Notes under the pieces: model-generated
What the model was told of the DNA's origin: nothing
The model's database searches: none
Seen by the model: only the letters and a program-made list of their open reading frames with translations
Program-made: the position numbers and the translations under genes
DNA from: Cellulosimicrobium composti
Lineage (GTDB): Bacteria > Actinomycetota > Actinomycetes > Actinomycetales > Cellulomonadaceae
Direction of reading: 5' to 3'
Assembly (NCBI RefSeq): GCF_009711085.1
Contig: NZ_WMKA01000006.1
Location: 1-64,000 of the forward strand
Length of the DNA: 64,000 bases
In this document: positions 39,743-47,521 of the stretch, piece after piece
Position numbering within the stretch: position 1 is the first letter of the stretch
Layout of the letters: each line of letters starts with the position of its first letter

Positions 39743-39837
39743 AATCCCTCGGTGGTTGACGCCCGCCACGCTGGTCCGCGCCCGTGAGACGTGTTCTCGC
39801 CCGGGACGAACCGCGTGCACGGTGCCGTCGAGCACGA

Positions 39838-39910
39838 AGGGTAGTGGCGCAATTGGTAGCGCAGCGGTCTCCAAAACCGCAGGTTGCAGGTTCGAGTCCT
39901 GTCTACCCTG
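39838..39910 (+). tRNA. tRNA-Trp (anticodon CCA)
   Basis: A 73-nt tRNA. Acceptor AGGGTAG pairs with CTACCCT (39903-39909), with G as discriminator. The anticodon stem GCGGT/ACCGC encloses CTCCAAA with CCA at 39871-39873. It stands before secE, as in many actinobacteria. Confidence 0.96.
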
Positions 39911-40016
39911 CACGACGTGGCTCCCGGAGGGACTCCCCGGGGACCGCGCGCGGCCCGGCACCGGGTCGCACCGAGGGTTCGAGCAGGTCCCGTACGTGAG
40001 CGATGGGGAAGAACGA

Positions 40017-40301
40017 GTGAGCGAATCGCCGTCAGAGGCCGTGGGTGCAGGCGGCGCACGCGCCGACGAGGTGAAGAAGAAGGGCCGTCCGTCCACGGAC
40101 AAGAAGCCCAACGTCTTCGCGCGCATCGCCCTCTTCGTCCGCCAGGTCGTCGCCGAGCTCCGCAAGGTGGTCACGCCGACGCGGTCCGAGCTCATCACGT
40201 ACACGTCCGTCGTTCTCGTCTTCGTGGTCGTGGTCATGGCGTTCGTGACCGTGCTCGACTTCCTCATCGGGAAGGGCACCCTGTGGCTGTTCGGGAACTA
40301 G
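40017..40301 (+). CDS. secE: Preprotein translocase subunit SecE
   Basis: The 94-residue SecE stabilises SecY in the translocon. It has a charged N-terminus with Lys-rich [13 protein letters not shown], the conserved amphipathic segment [20 protein letters not shown], and one membrane helix (about 66-86). GTG 40017 is chosen for its GGGGAAG site 5 bp upstream; another in-frame GTG at 39996 would add seven residues. nusG follows after 106 bp, which include a perfect hairpin (40336-40353) that may thin transcription between the two. Confidence 0.93.
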   Translation: MSESPSEAVGAGGARADEVKKKGRPSTDKKPNVFARIALFVRQVVAELRKVVTPTRSELITYTSVVLVFVVVVMAFVTVLDFLIGKGTLWLFGN

Positions 40302-40335
40302 CCCGGACCAGCACCGCGTAGGACCACCGGTCGTC

Positions 40336-40353
40336 GGCGCCCCTCGGGGCGCC
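40336..40353 (+). other. Hairpin between secE and nusG
   Basis: GGCGCCC (40336-40342), loop CTCG, GGGCGCC (40347-40353), followed by TTCGG. It may be a weak terminator or processing site. Confidence 0.5.
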
Positions 40354-40407
40354 TTCGGCGCTTCCAGAAGAAGTCATCGAGCAATTCGCCAGAAAGCAGG
40401 TTCGTTC

Positions 40408-41211
40408 GTGTCCCAGGAGTCGCTGGACCAGACGGAGAACGTCGACCCGACGCAGCCCGAGGGTGCCCAGGACGACGTGGACGAGACCACGGACGTCCCG
40501 GAGGCCGACGAGCAGGCGGACGAGGCCGACGACGCGACGGACGCCGAGCCCGCGGACGCGGACGACGAGCCCGCCGACGAGCGCCCGGTCGACGAGGACG
40601 GCGACGTCATCGAGGACCCGGTCGAGGAGTTCAAGCGCACGCTGCGCTCGCAGCCGGGCGACTGGTACGTCATCCACTCCTACGCGGGCTACGAGAACCG
40701 TGTGAAGGCCAACCTGGAGAACCGCATCCAGAGCCTGAACATGGAGGACTACATCTTCCAGATCGAGGTCCCCATGGAGGAGGTGGCCGAGATCAAGAAC
40801 GCCCAGAAGAAGATCGTCCGACGCGTCCGCATCCCCGGCTACGTCCTCGTGCGCATGGACCTCACCGACGAGTCGTGGGGCGCGGTGCGCCACACGCCCG
40901 GCGTCACCGGGTTCGTCGGCCACACCCACCAGCCCGTGCCGCTGACGCTCGACGAGGTCTTCTCGATGCTCGCGCCGATGCTGGCCCCCGCCCCGGAGCC
41001 CGGCAAGCCCGCCCAGGCCGCCGCGAAGGATCCCGTCGAGGTCGACTTCACGGTCGGCGAGTCGGTCACCGTCACGGACGGTCCGTTCGACACGCTGCCC
41101 GCCACGATCTCCGAGATCAACGTCGAGAACCAGAAGCTCAAGGTCCTCGTCTCCATCTTCGGCCGGGAGACCCCGGTCGAGCTGTCGTTCAACCAGGTCG
41201 CCAAGATCTGA
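40408..41211 (+). CDS. nusG: Transcription antitermination/termination factor NusG
   Basis: The 267-residue NusG binds RNA polymerase and couples it to ribosomes or Rho. An acidic N-terminal extension of about 75 residues (Glu/Asp/Ala-rich, an actinobacterial trait) precedes the NGN domain ([20 protein letters not shown], boundary read), with [21 protein letters not shown] and [13 protein letters not shown]. The KOW domain is at the end ([19 protein letters not shown] ... [19 protein letters not shown]). The start is GTG 40408, with a weak ribosome site. It is followed by rplK after 98 bp. Confidence 0.97.
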   Translation: MSQESLDQTENVDPTQPEGAQDDVDETTDVPEADEQADEADDATDAEPADADDEPADERPVDEDGDVIEDPVEEFKRTLRSQPGDWYVIHSYAGYENRVKANLENRIQSLNMEDYIFQIEVPMEEVAEIKNAQKKIVRRVRIPGYVLVRMDLTDESWGAVRHTPGVTGFVGHTHQPVPLTLDEVFSMLAPMLAPAPEPGKPAQAAAKDPVEVDFTVGESVTVTDGPFDTLPATISEINVENQKLKVLVSIFGRETPVELSFNQVAKI

Positions 41212-41309
41212 CGCGCCGCACGGCACCGGCCGTGCGCGCGTGAGCGCAGTACTGCAACCGGGTCATCGCCCACGGCGTCGGCCCACGAGAAGAAAGTCAG
41301 GGAAGAGTC

Positions 41310-41741
41310 ATGCCTCCCAAGAAGAAGGTCTCCGGCCTCATCAAGCTCCAGATCCAGGCCGGTGCGGCGACGCCCGCCCCGCCGATCGGCCCCGCGCTCG
41401 GTCAGCACGGCGTGAACATCATGGAGTTCTGCAAGGCGTACAACGCGGCGACCGAGTCGCAGCGCGGCAACGTCATCCCGGTGGAGATCACGGTCTACGA
41501 GGACCGCTCCTTCACCTTCGTGACGAAGACCCCGCCGGCCGCGGAGCTCATCAAGAAGGCCGCGGGCGTCCAGAAGGGCTCGGCCACGCCGCACACCGTC
41601 AAGGTCGCGAAGATCACCGCGGACCAGGTGCGCGAGATCGCCCAGACCAAGCTCGAGGACCTCAACGCGAACGACATCGACGCCGCGTCGAAGATCATCG
41701 CGGGCACGGCCCGCTCGATGGGCATCACCGTCGAGGGCTGA
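41310..41741 (+). CDS. rplK: 50S ribosomal protein L11
   Basis: The 143-residue L11 has the usual length. [20 protein letters not shown] at the start, [22 protein letters not shown] with the conserved Pro pair near the thiopeptide site, and the C-terminal RNA-binding domain ([29 protein letters not shown]) are all standard. It binds 23S rRNA at the GTPase centre. The ATG has GGGAAG about 8 bp upstream. rplA follows after 163 bp that include a long hairpin. Confidence 0.98.
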
Positions 41742-41789
41742 CGACAGACCACGTCCGTCCGGGTCGCTCCACGCCTCCCGGACGACGTA

Positions 41790-41823
41790 CCGGGGCCGGC
41801 GCGCATCCGCGTGCCGGCCTCGG
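41790..41823 (+). other. Hairpin between rplK and rplA
   Basis: A 15-bp stem with two G-U pairs (41790-41804 with 41809-41823), loop ATCC. It could be a partial terminator or an L1-binding regulatory structure; the sequence alone does not decide. Confidence 0.45.
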
Positions 41824-41904
41824 GCACGACGTCGATCCGCACCCGCGGACGACGGTGGCAGGGTCCGCGCGGACCCGCTGACCACGACTGCAGAGGAGAA
41901 GCAG

Positions 41905-42621
41905 ATGGCAACGCGCAGCAAGGCGTACCGCAACGCCGAGGAGAAGATCGACCGCGAGCGTCTCTACGCGCCGCTCGAGGCGATCCGTCTCGCCAAGGAG
42001 ACGTCGACCGTGAAGTACGACGCGACCGTCGAGGTCGTGTTCCGCCTGGGTGTCGACCCGCGCAAGGCGGACCAGATGGTCCGCGGCACGGTCAACCTGC
42101 CCCACGGCACGGGCAAGACCGCCCGCGTCATCGTCTTCGCGAACGCCGCGAAGGCGGAGGAGGCCCGTGCGGCCGGTGCCGACGAGGTCGGCGGCGACGA
42201 CCTCATCGAGAAGGTCGCCGGTGGCTACACCGACTTCGACGCCGCCGTGGCGACGCCGGACCTCATGGGCAAGGTCGGCCGCCTGGGCAAGGTGCTCGGC
42301 CCCCGCGGTCTCATGCCGAACCCGAAGACCGGCACCGTGACGATGGACGTGGCGAAGGCCGTGTCCGACATCAAGGGCGGCAAGATCGAGTTCCGCGTCG
42401 ACAAGCACGCGAACCTGCACTTCATCATCGGCAAGGTCTCGTTCGACGAGAAGGCGCTCGTGGAGAACTACGCGGCGGCTCTCGACGAGGTCCTGCGTCT
42501 CAAGCCGACGTCGTCGAAGGGCCGATACATCACCAAGGCCACGCTGACGACGACGATGGGCCCCGGCATCCCGCTGGACCCGTCCAAGACGACGAAGCTG
42601 CTCGAGGACGACGCCGCCTGA
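41905..42621 (+). CDS. rplA: 50S ribosomal protein L1
   Basis: The 238-residue L1 forms the L1 stalk and can repress its own operon in other bacteria. Family motifs are [20 protein letters not shown] (boundary read), [35 protein letters not shown] and [12 protein letters not shown]. The ATG has GAGGAGAAG upstream. A perfect hairpin terminator follows 41 bp after the stop, so transcription of the L11-L1 unit ends here and does not run into rplJ, which lies about 7.7 kb on. Confidence 0.98.
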   Translation: MATRSKAYRNAEEKIDRERLYAPLEAIRLAKETSTVKYDATVEVVFRLGVDPRKADQMVRGTVNLPHGTGKTARVIVFANAAKAEEARAAGADEVGGDDLIEKVAGGYTDFDAAVATPDLMGKVGRLGKVLGPRGLMPNPKTGTVTMDVAKAVSDIKGGKIEFRVDKHANLHFIIGKVSFDEKALVENYAAALDEVLRLKPTSSKGRYITKATLTTTMGPGIPLDPSKTTKLLEDDAA

Positions 42622-42662
42622 CGGCAGTCCTCCCGTGGGCGGACTCTCCGCCCGCACCCCGC

Positions 42663-42701
42663 ACGACGGCGCGGCACCCTCCGAGGGTGCCGCGCCGTCG
42701 T
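42663..42701 (+). terminator. Terminator after rplA
   Basis: An 18-bp perfect stem (42663-42680 with 42684-42701), loop CCG, followed by CGTCTGCG. Confidence 0.85.
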
Positions 42702-42725
42702 CGTCTGCGTCGTGCCCCGGATCAG

Positions 42726-42746
42726 ACCTCCCCGGGGCGGGGAGGT
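42726..42746 (-). terminator. Terminator after the chitinase gene
   Basis: ACCTCCCC (42726-42733) pairs with GGGGAGGT (42739-42746), immediately beyond the chitinase stop on the minus strand. Confidence 0.6.
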
Positions 42747-42747
42747 G

Positions 42748-44034
42748 TCAGCAGGCGCCCAGGTCCTTCCAGACGCCCCACTGCCCGCTCTGCGTCGGGT
42801 TCTCGTTGGTCGTCCACCACTTCGCCTCGTACGTGCGGCCCTGGTAGGAGACGCGGTTGCCGCCCGTGTAGACGGCCGACGCCGACCACGCGGGTGCGGT
42901 GCACTCGCCGGGGTCGGTCGGGTCGGTCGGGTCGGTGGGGTCGGTCGGGTCGGTGGGGTCGGTCGGGTCCGTGGGGTCGGTCGGGTCGGTCGGACCGCTC
43001 GCGAGGCGCGCGCCGACGACCGAGGCGAGCTCGTAGCCGTTCGTCTTGTCCCAGTTGATCGACCAGGTCATGACGCCGCCGATCGTGCCGTACGGCGTGG
43101 CGGGGCGGAACGATCCGCACCCCGTGCCGACCTCGAGGCAGTCGACGGCCCTCACGACGTTCGCGAGCGGCTGGTAGCCGCCGCCCGCGGCCTGCGGCAC
43201 GGCGGGGACGCCGATGCCGACCTGGTCCGGGCGCAGCCCCATCTCGAGCTGGATGCACGAGAGCGCGGTGAGGAAGTCGACCGTGCCCTGCCCGTAGACC
43301 TGCTGGTCGCAGCCCATCATCGAGCCCGAGTTGTAGTACTGCGTGTTGACGATCGTCAGGATGTCCTTGATCGCCAGCGTGAGCTGGTAGTACCCCATGC
43401 TCGGCGCCTGGTAGTCGATGGTCTGGGGCGCCATCGTCAGGATGAGGTCCGGGCCCGCCTTCGCGGCGAGCTGGTGCAGCGCGCTCGACATGTAGGTGGC
43501 GTTGATGCCGTGCTCGAGGTCGATGTCGACGCCGTCGAAGCCGTACTCCTGCATGAGGTCGTACGCGGTGTCCGCGAAGTTCTTCGCCTCGGTCGCGTTG
43601 GACACGACGACGTTGCCCTTCTCACCGCCGACGGACAGGACGACCTTGCGGCCCTGCGAGCGGATCGTGGCGACGTCGGCCTTGAACTGGGCCTCGGTGT
43701 AGCCGTCGAGCTCCGCGCTCGCGAGGTTGAACGTGATGCCGCCGGGCGTCCCGGCGAGATTGTCGGCGAACGCGATCGCGACGAGGTTGTACGCCTGCGG
43801 GATCTCCGACAGACGCATCGTCACCGAGCCGTTGTCGAAGTTGTGCCAGTAGCCGGTGAGCCACTGCGGGCTGCTCGACGACGCGGAGGCGGGGGCGGCC
43901 GCCGGCGCGGCGGTCGCGGGCGCCGTGGCGAGCGCTCCGCCCGCGGCGACGGCCACGGCGGCGACCGCGGTGGCGAGGGTGCGCAGGGCGCGCCGGGTGC
44001 GGCCGCGCGTGCGGCCGGGAGGGATCGTGGTCAC
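42748..44034 (-). CDS. Secreted GH18 chitinase with C-terminal CBM5/12-type module
   Basis: The 428-residue enzyme cleaves chitin outside the cell. A basic N-terminus and hydrophobic signal end near TAAPA (about residue 43). The GH18 barrel (about 57-330) has the full catalytic motif DGVDIDLEHG, with Asp167, Asp170, Asp172 and acid/base Glu174, plus SVGGEKG and the MAPQTIDYQ and GGVMTWSINWD strands. A linker of nine Thr-Asp-Pro repeats leads to a small aromatic module (WSASAVYTGGNRVSYQGRTY ... WWTTNENP) typical of chitin-binding CBM5/12. It starts at GTG 44034 with GAGGAG 8 bp before. It is inserted on the opposite strand between rplA and the sigma/protease genes. Confidence 0.94.
   Translation of the reverse strand: MTTIPPGRTRGRTRRALRTLATAVAAVAVAAGGALATAPATAAPAAAPASASSSSPQWLTGYWHNFDNGSVTMRLSEIPQAYNLVAIAFADNLAGTPGGITFNLASAELDGYTEAQFKADVATIRSQGRKVVLSVGGEKGNVVVSNATEAKNFADTAYDLMQEYGFDGVDIDLEHGINATYMSSALHQLAAKAGPDLILTMAPQTIDYQAPSMGYYQLTLAIKDILTIVNTQYYNSGSMMGCDQQVYGQGTVDFLTALSCIQLEMGLRPDQVGIGVPAVPQAAGGGYQPLANVVRAVDCLEVGTGCGSFRPATPYGTIGGVMTWSINWDKTNGYELASVVGARLASGPTDPTDPTDPTDPTDPTDPTDPTDPTDPGECTAPAWSASAVYTGGNRVSYQGRTYEAKWWTTNENPTQSGQWGVWKDLGAC
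42912..42992 (-). repeat. 9-bp tandem repeat coding (Thr-Asp-Pro)x9
   Basis: Nine near-identical units GGTCGGTSG (plus strand) encode the chitinase linker; length variation would keep the frame. Confidence 0.9.
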
Positions 44035-44474
44035 GGAAGTGCTCCTCGTGCTCGGGCGTGCCGCGACGTCGCGCCACGCCGGGCCGCACCCGCGGTGGGT
44101 GCAGGGGTCGTCTCGACGCTAGGAGCCCGGGCGCCGCCGTGGCATGAGGGGATTCCCGGCAGTTGGCCTGACCAGGTACGGGAGAACGCGTAGCCGGGCG
44201 CCGGCCCGGACCGAGCGCGGGGTGTGCGAGATCTCCGTGCCGCCCGATGTATCACGGACGCGACCCGTCCCTCTCGTCCGGGTGGAGGAGCGTCGACCCG
44301 GTGCTCCCGCCCGCCACGTCGAAGGAGCGAGATGGGACCGAGCAGCACGAGCCGAGAGGGGCGTGACCAGTGACGATGGTTGTCGACCCCACCGGCCCGG
44401 CCGTAGAATCAGGCGCTTCCGGGGACCCCCCGCCGATGCCTGACCGGACGAGCGTGCCGAGGACAGTGCCCCCC
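44035..44474. other. Gene-free stretch between the chitinase and sigma factor genes
   Basis: These 440 bp separate the divergent chitinase and sigma-factor genes. They hold the sigma-factor promoter (44380-44409) and presumably the chitinase promoter, which I could not place. No convincing coding sequence or RNA is seen. An open frame continues upstream of the sigma gene to 44370 but begins before the promoter. Confidence 0.6.
44380..44409 (+). promoter_or_regulatory. Promoter of the sigma/protease locus
   Basis: TTGTCG (44380-44385), an 18-bp spacer and TAGAAT (44404-44409), close to the housekeeping consensus. Transcription from about 44416 would exclude starts at 44370. Confidence 0.65.
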
Positions 44475-45110
44475 ATGACCAGAACCACCGACGAGGTTCC
44501 CGACACCGACGAACCGGGCCTCAGCCTGGGGGACCGCGGCGCGTTCGCACTCCTCGAGTACCGTGACGGCCGGCCGCAGGCCCTGGGCGACTTCGTGCGC
44601 GAGGCCACGCCGCTGCTGTGGCACACGGTCCGCGCGCAGGGCGTCGACCGCGAGCAGGCGGACGACATCGTGCAGACCGTGTGGGTCGCGCTCGTGCGCA
44701 ACGCGATGACCATCAAGGAGCCCCACGCCGTCCTCAAGTGGCTGCTCATCACCGCGAAGCGCGCGGCCTGGGAGGCCGTGCGCAAGCACCGCGACGAGGT
44801 GCGACGCCGCACCGAGCTCCCCGACGACACCGACGAGGGCGTCCCGGAGCTCCCCTCGGGGGACCCGACGCCCGACGTCGAGGTGCTCCGCAACGAGCGG
44901 GACCGCATCCTGTGGGCCGCTCTCGACCGGCTGCCCGACCGCTGCCGCCGCCTGCTGCAGCTCGTGTCGCTGGCCGACCGACCCGACTACAAGGCCATCT
45001 CGGCCGCCATCGGCATGCCGGTGGGGAGCATCGGCTCCACGCGTGGCCGCTGCCTCGCCAAGCTCCGCGACATCATCGACGACCAGGGGGAATCGTGGGA
45101 AGCATCATGA
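44475..45110 (+). CDS. ECF-like RNA polymerase sigma factor
   Basis: The product (211 residues from ATG 44475) has sigma region 2 (DFVREATPLLWHTVRAQGVD, then REQADDIVQTVWVALVRN and AVLKWLLITAKRAAWEAVRK) and region 4 (RLPDRCRRLLQLVSLADRPDYKAISAAIGMPVGSIGSTRGRCLAKL, read in parts), without regions 1.1 or 3, the ECF layout. A longer reading from GTG 44370 would start inside the promoter, and an ATG at 44436 has no ribosome site; GAGGA at 44459-44463 favours 44475. The stop overlaps the next ATG. It heads a locus with a subtilase and a CHAT protease and probably controls it. The ribosome-linked position is unusual for such a sigma factor. Confidence 0.88.
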   Translation: MTRTTDEVPDTDEPGLSLGDRGAFALLEYRDGRPQALGDFVREATPLLWHTVRAQGVDREQADDIVQTVWVALVRNAMTIKEPHAVLKWLLITAKRAAWEAVRKHRDEVRRRTELPDDTDEGVPELPSGDPTPDVEVLRNERDRILWAALDRLPDRCRRLLQLVSLADRPDYKAISAAIGMPVGSIGSTRGRCLAKLRDIIDDQGESWEAS

Positions 45111-45604
45111 GCACCGAGCCGACGCACAGCCCGGACGAACCCCTCGACGCCGTCGACCTCGCCCTGCTCGCGGACCTCGCGCGCATCGCCGAGGAGATCG
45201 ACCCCGTGCCGGACGGCCTCGTCGAGCGGTCCCTGTTCGCGATCACGCTCGCGGGCCTCGAGGCCGAGGTCATGGAGCTGGAGTACGTCCAGGTCCCGGA
45301 GATGTCCGTGCGCGGCGACGCCCCGCCGGTCGAGGCGCGCACCATCACGTTCACGTCCGAGTCCGTCACGGTGATGATCTCGCTGTCGGCGACGGACGAC
45401 GGGCGCGTCCGCATCGACGGCTGGGCCGCCCCGGCGACCGCGCTGCGGGTCGAGCTGCACCGCCCCGGCACCGTGAGCGAGACCGCGAGCGACGAGGACG
45501 GACGGTTCGTCTTCGACGCCGTGGACCGCGGCCCGGCGAGCCTCGTCGTGCGCCGCGCCGACGGCGCCGGCGGTGCGGTGAGCACCCCGGTCGTCGAGCT
45601 GTGA
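45107..45604 (+). CDS. Small protein, possible sigma partner, with carboxypeptidase-regulatory-like domain
   Basis: The 165-residue product begins with a helical acidic segment (DAVDLALLADLARIAEEIDPVPDGLVERS, read in parts) that could be the sigma-binding part. A beta-rich part follows (TITFTSESVTVMISLSATDDGRVRIDG; then ALRVELHRPGTVSETASDEDGRFVF, read in parts) resembling the carboxypeptidase-regulatory / Ig-like fold. No cysteines, signal peptide or membrane helix are present, so if it is an anti-sigma factor it is soluble and not of the zinc type. Its ATG overlaps the sigma stop (ATGA), as sigma and anti-sigma genes often do. Function is inferred from position only. Confidence 0.6.
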   Translation: MSTEPTHSPDEPLDAVDLALLADLARIAEEIDPVPDGLVERSLFAITLAGLEAEVMELEYVQVPEMSVRGDAPPVEARTITFTSESVTVMISLSATDDGRVRIDGWAAPATALRVELHRPGTVSETASDEDGRFVFDAVDRGPASLVVRRADGAGGAVSTPVVEL

Positions 45605-45607
45605 CCG

Positions 45608-45645
45608 CGTCGTGCCGCGGGCGCACCGTCGCCCGCGGCACGACG
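45608..45645 (+). terminator. Hairpin between the small sigma-linked gene and the subtilase gene
   Basis: A perfect 16-bp stem (45608-45623 with 45630-45645), loop CACCGT, begins 3 bp after the stop and is followed by a C/T-rich run. It may end the sigma unit or act as an attenuator before the protease genes. Confidence 0.7.
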
Positions 45646-45742
45646 CCGAGCCCCCCTTTCTTCCGCGCGCAGCCGCGGTCCGCCCGCCGTCGTCGTCGAC
45701 GCGCCCGCGGCCGCCCGCGCGTCGACCCCTGAGGAGAAGCAC

Positions 45743-47503
45743 GTGAGCGAGACCCCCGGAACGCCCGCCCCGAACCTGCGCAGCGGCCGCTACTACGGCG
45801 ACCGTCCGAGCCGCCTGCAGTGGCGCACGCGGACCATCGACCCCGTCACCGCGCCCCGGCGGTCGGGGCAGCAGTCGCCGCACCCGACCTGGTACGTCGG
45901 CGACCGGCTGCTCATCCCGGACTCGCACTGCGGCGACCGTCGGCTCGCGAGGATCCGCGAGGCCGCGGCCCGGCTCGACCTCGACGTCGAGATCGAGCCG
46001 GAGAGCGAGCACGACGCGGCGCTCGTGCGCGAGGCCGGGCTCGACGAGGCGACCACGCGCGACCTGCTCCGGGTGTTCGGCGTCTCCCTGCGCCTCACGC
46101 CGCGCGAGGGCACGCCGCGCGCGCTGCCCGACGCGTGGGCCGTCGTCGAGGCCGTCGGGGGCCGCGTCCAGGTCGACGACGCCGACGCCGCCCTGCGCAT
46201 CGGCCTCGACCACATCGTCGTGCCGTCGACGTTCATCGGCGGTGCGCCGTACGCGCAGCCGGCGGCGTTCACGCACGCGCAGCCGTACGGCCAGCCGCAC
46301 CCCTACGGCCAGCCGCACCCCTACGGCCAGCCGCACCCGTACGGCGGGATGGCGGAGTACGCGGCGGCGGGCAGCGGCGGGCGCACGCCCGTGAACTGGA
46401 TCGGCGGCGCGCCGCGGCGCGACCTCGTGCCCGGCGAGGACCCCTGGACGTCGCAGGACGGCGTCCGCCGCCCCGTCGTCGCCGTGCTCGACTCGGGGGT
46501 CGGGGAGCACGAGTGGTTCGACGACGTCCCGGGGCGCGGCGTCGTCGTCGTGCGCGACCCGGACCTGCTCGGGGAGCCGCTGTCGGTCCTCCCGGAGCCG
46601 GAGTACGCGTACGAGGACCCGGAGATCGGCGGCGTCTCGGTCTCGCCGCTCACCGGCCCGCTGGACCCGGTCGCCGGCCACGGCACGTTCATCGCCGGCC
46701 TCGTGCACCAGAAGTGCCCGGACGCGGTGATCCTCGCCCCGCGCCTCTACGGGGGGTCGGGGGTCATCCCGGAGCGCGACATGCTGCGGTCGCTGCGCCG
46801 GCTCCTCCTGTGGCACGTCCTCGGCCTCGTGGGCCGGGAGGGCTACGCGCCCGTCGACGTGCTCGTGCTCTCGTTCGGCTACTACCACGAGCGCCCGGGC
46901 GACTCGGACTTCGACGCCCCGCTCGGCGCCGTCCTCGACGCGCTGCGCCGGTACGGCGTCGTGGTCGTCGTCTCGTCGGGCAACGACGGCCAGACCCGCC
47001 CGATGTTCCCCGCCGGCTTCGCCCCGCGCGTACGTCGTCACGACAACCGCGCGACGGCGATCGACCCCGCGGACGTGCCGCTCGCCAAGCCGCCGATCCT
47101 CGCGGTCGGCGCGCAGAACCCGGACGACACGACCTCGCTCTTCAGCAACGACGGGCCCTGGATCACGTGCGTGCGCCCGGGGGCGGCGGTGGTCTCCACG
47201 GCGCCGCGCACGATCGACGGCGCCGTCGCGCCGTCGCGGAGCGTCAAGGAGCTGTGGTCGAACGGCCGCCGCGCCACGATCGACCCCGAGGGGTTCCAGG
47301 GTGGGTTCGCCACGTGGAGCGGCACGTCGTTCGCCGCGCCCGTGCTCGGCGGGGAGATCGCCGCGCTACTGTTGGCGGATGCTGGGCAGGACCCCACGAG
47401 GAGCGACGGTGCGGTGGAGCCCGGCGCAGGCACGCCGCGACGGTGCGAGTGGCTGTGGGGTGCGATCACGCGGGCGACGGGCCTGGAACCCACCGTGCCG
47501 TAG
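45743..47503 (+). CDS. Cytoplasmic subtilisin-like serine protease (S8)
   Basis: The 586-residue subtilase has an intact triad: Asp250 (VAVLDSGVG), His313 (GHGTFIAGL) and Ser529 (SGTSFAAP), with VVVVSSGNDGQ supplying the oxyanion Asn. There is no signal peptide or membrane helix, so it should act inside the cell. The N-terminal 235 residues are a distinct part with an alpha/beta region and three copies of the unit PYGQPH near residue 181. The GTG has GAGGAGAAG upstream, and the CHAT gene follows after 18 bp. The pairing suggests one protease activates or is activated by the other, under the sigma factor upstream (inference). Confidence 0.9.
   Translation: MSETPGTPAPNLRSGRYYGDRPSRLQWRTRTIDPVTAPRRSGQQSPHPTWYVGDRLLIPDSHCGDRRLARIREAAARLDLDVEIEPESEHDAALVREAGLDEATTRDLLRVFGVSLRLTPREGTPRALPDAWAVVEAVGGRVQVDDADAALRIGLDHIVVPSTFIGGAPYAQPAAFTHAQPYGQPHPYGQPHPYGQPHPYGGMAEYAAAGSGGRTPVNWIGGAPRRDLVPGEDPWTSQDGVRRPVVAVLDSGVGEHEWFDDVPGRGVVVVRDPDLLGEPLSVLPEPEYAYEDPEIGGVSVSPLTGPLDPVAGHGTFIAGLVHQKCPDAVILAPRLYGGSGVIPERDMLRSLRRLLLWHVLGLVGREGYAPVDVLVLSFGYYHERPGDSDFDAPLGAVLDALRRYGVVVVVSSGNDGQTRPMFPAGFAPRVRRHDNRATAIDPADVPLAKPPILAVGAQNPDDTTSLFSNDGPWITCVRPGAAVVSTAPRTIDGAVAPSRSVKELWSNGRRATIDPEGFQGGFATWSGTSFAAPVLGGEIAALLLADAGQDPTRSDGAVEPGAGTPRRCEWLWGAITRATGLEPTVP
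46283..46345 (+). repeat. 18-bp tandem repeat coding PYGQPH x3
   Basis: Three full units (46283, 46301, 46319) and a partial fourth lie between the N-terminal part and the protease domain of the subtilase. Confidence 0.9.
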
Positions 47504-47521
47504 CAGGGTGGCAGGAGACGG

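Noticed and set aside
42912-42992. Possible CRISPR-like array
   Set aside because: It is a 9-bp in-frame tandem repeat encoding the chitinase linker, with no spacers and no cas genes.
44161-44177. DasR-like site (AGTTGGCCTGACCAGGT) upstream of the chitinase
   Set aside because: The TGG...CCA half sites are one base too close and the core does not match the DasR consensus; kept only as a weak resemblance.
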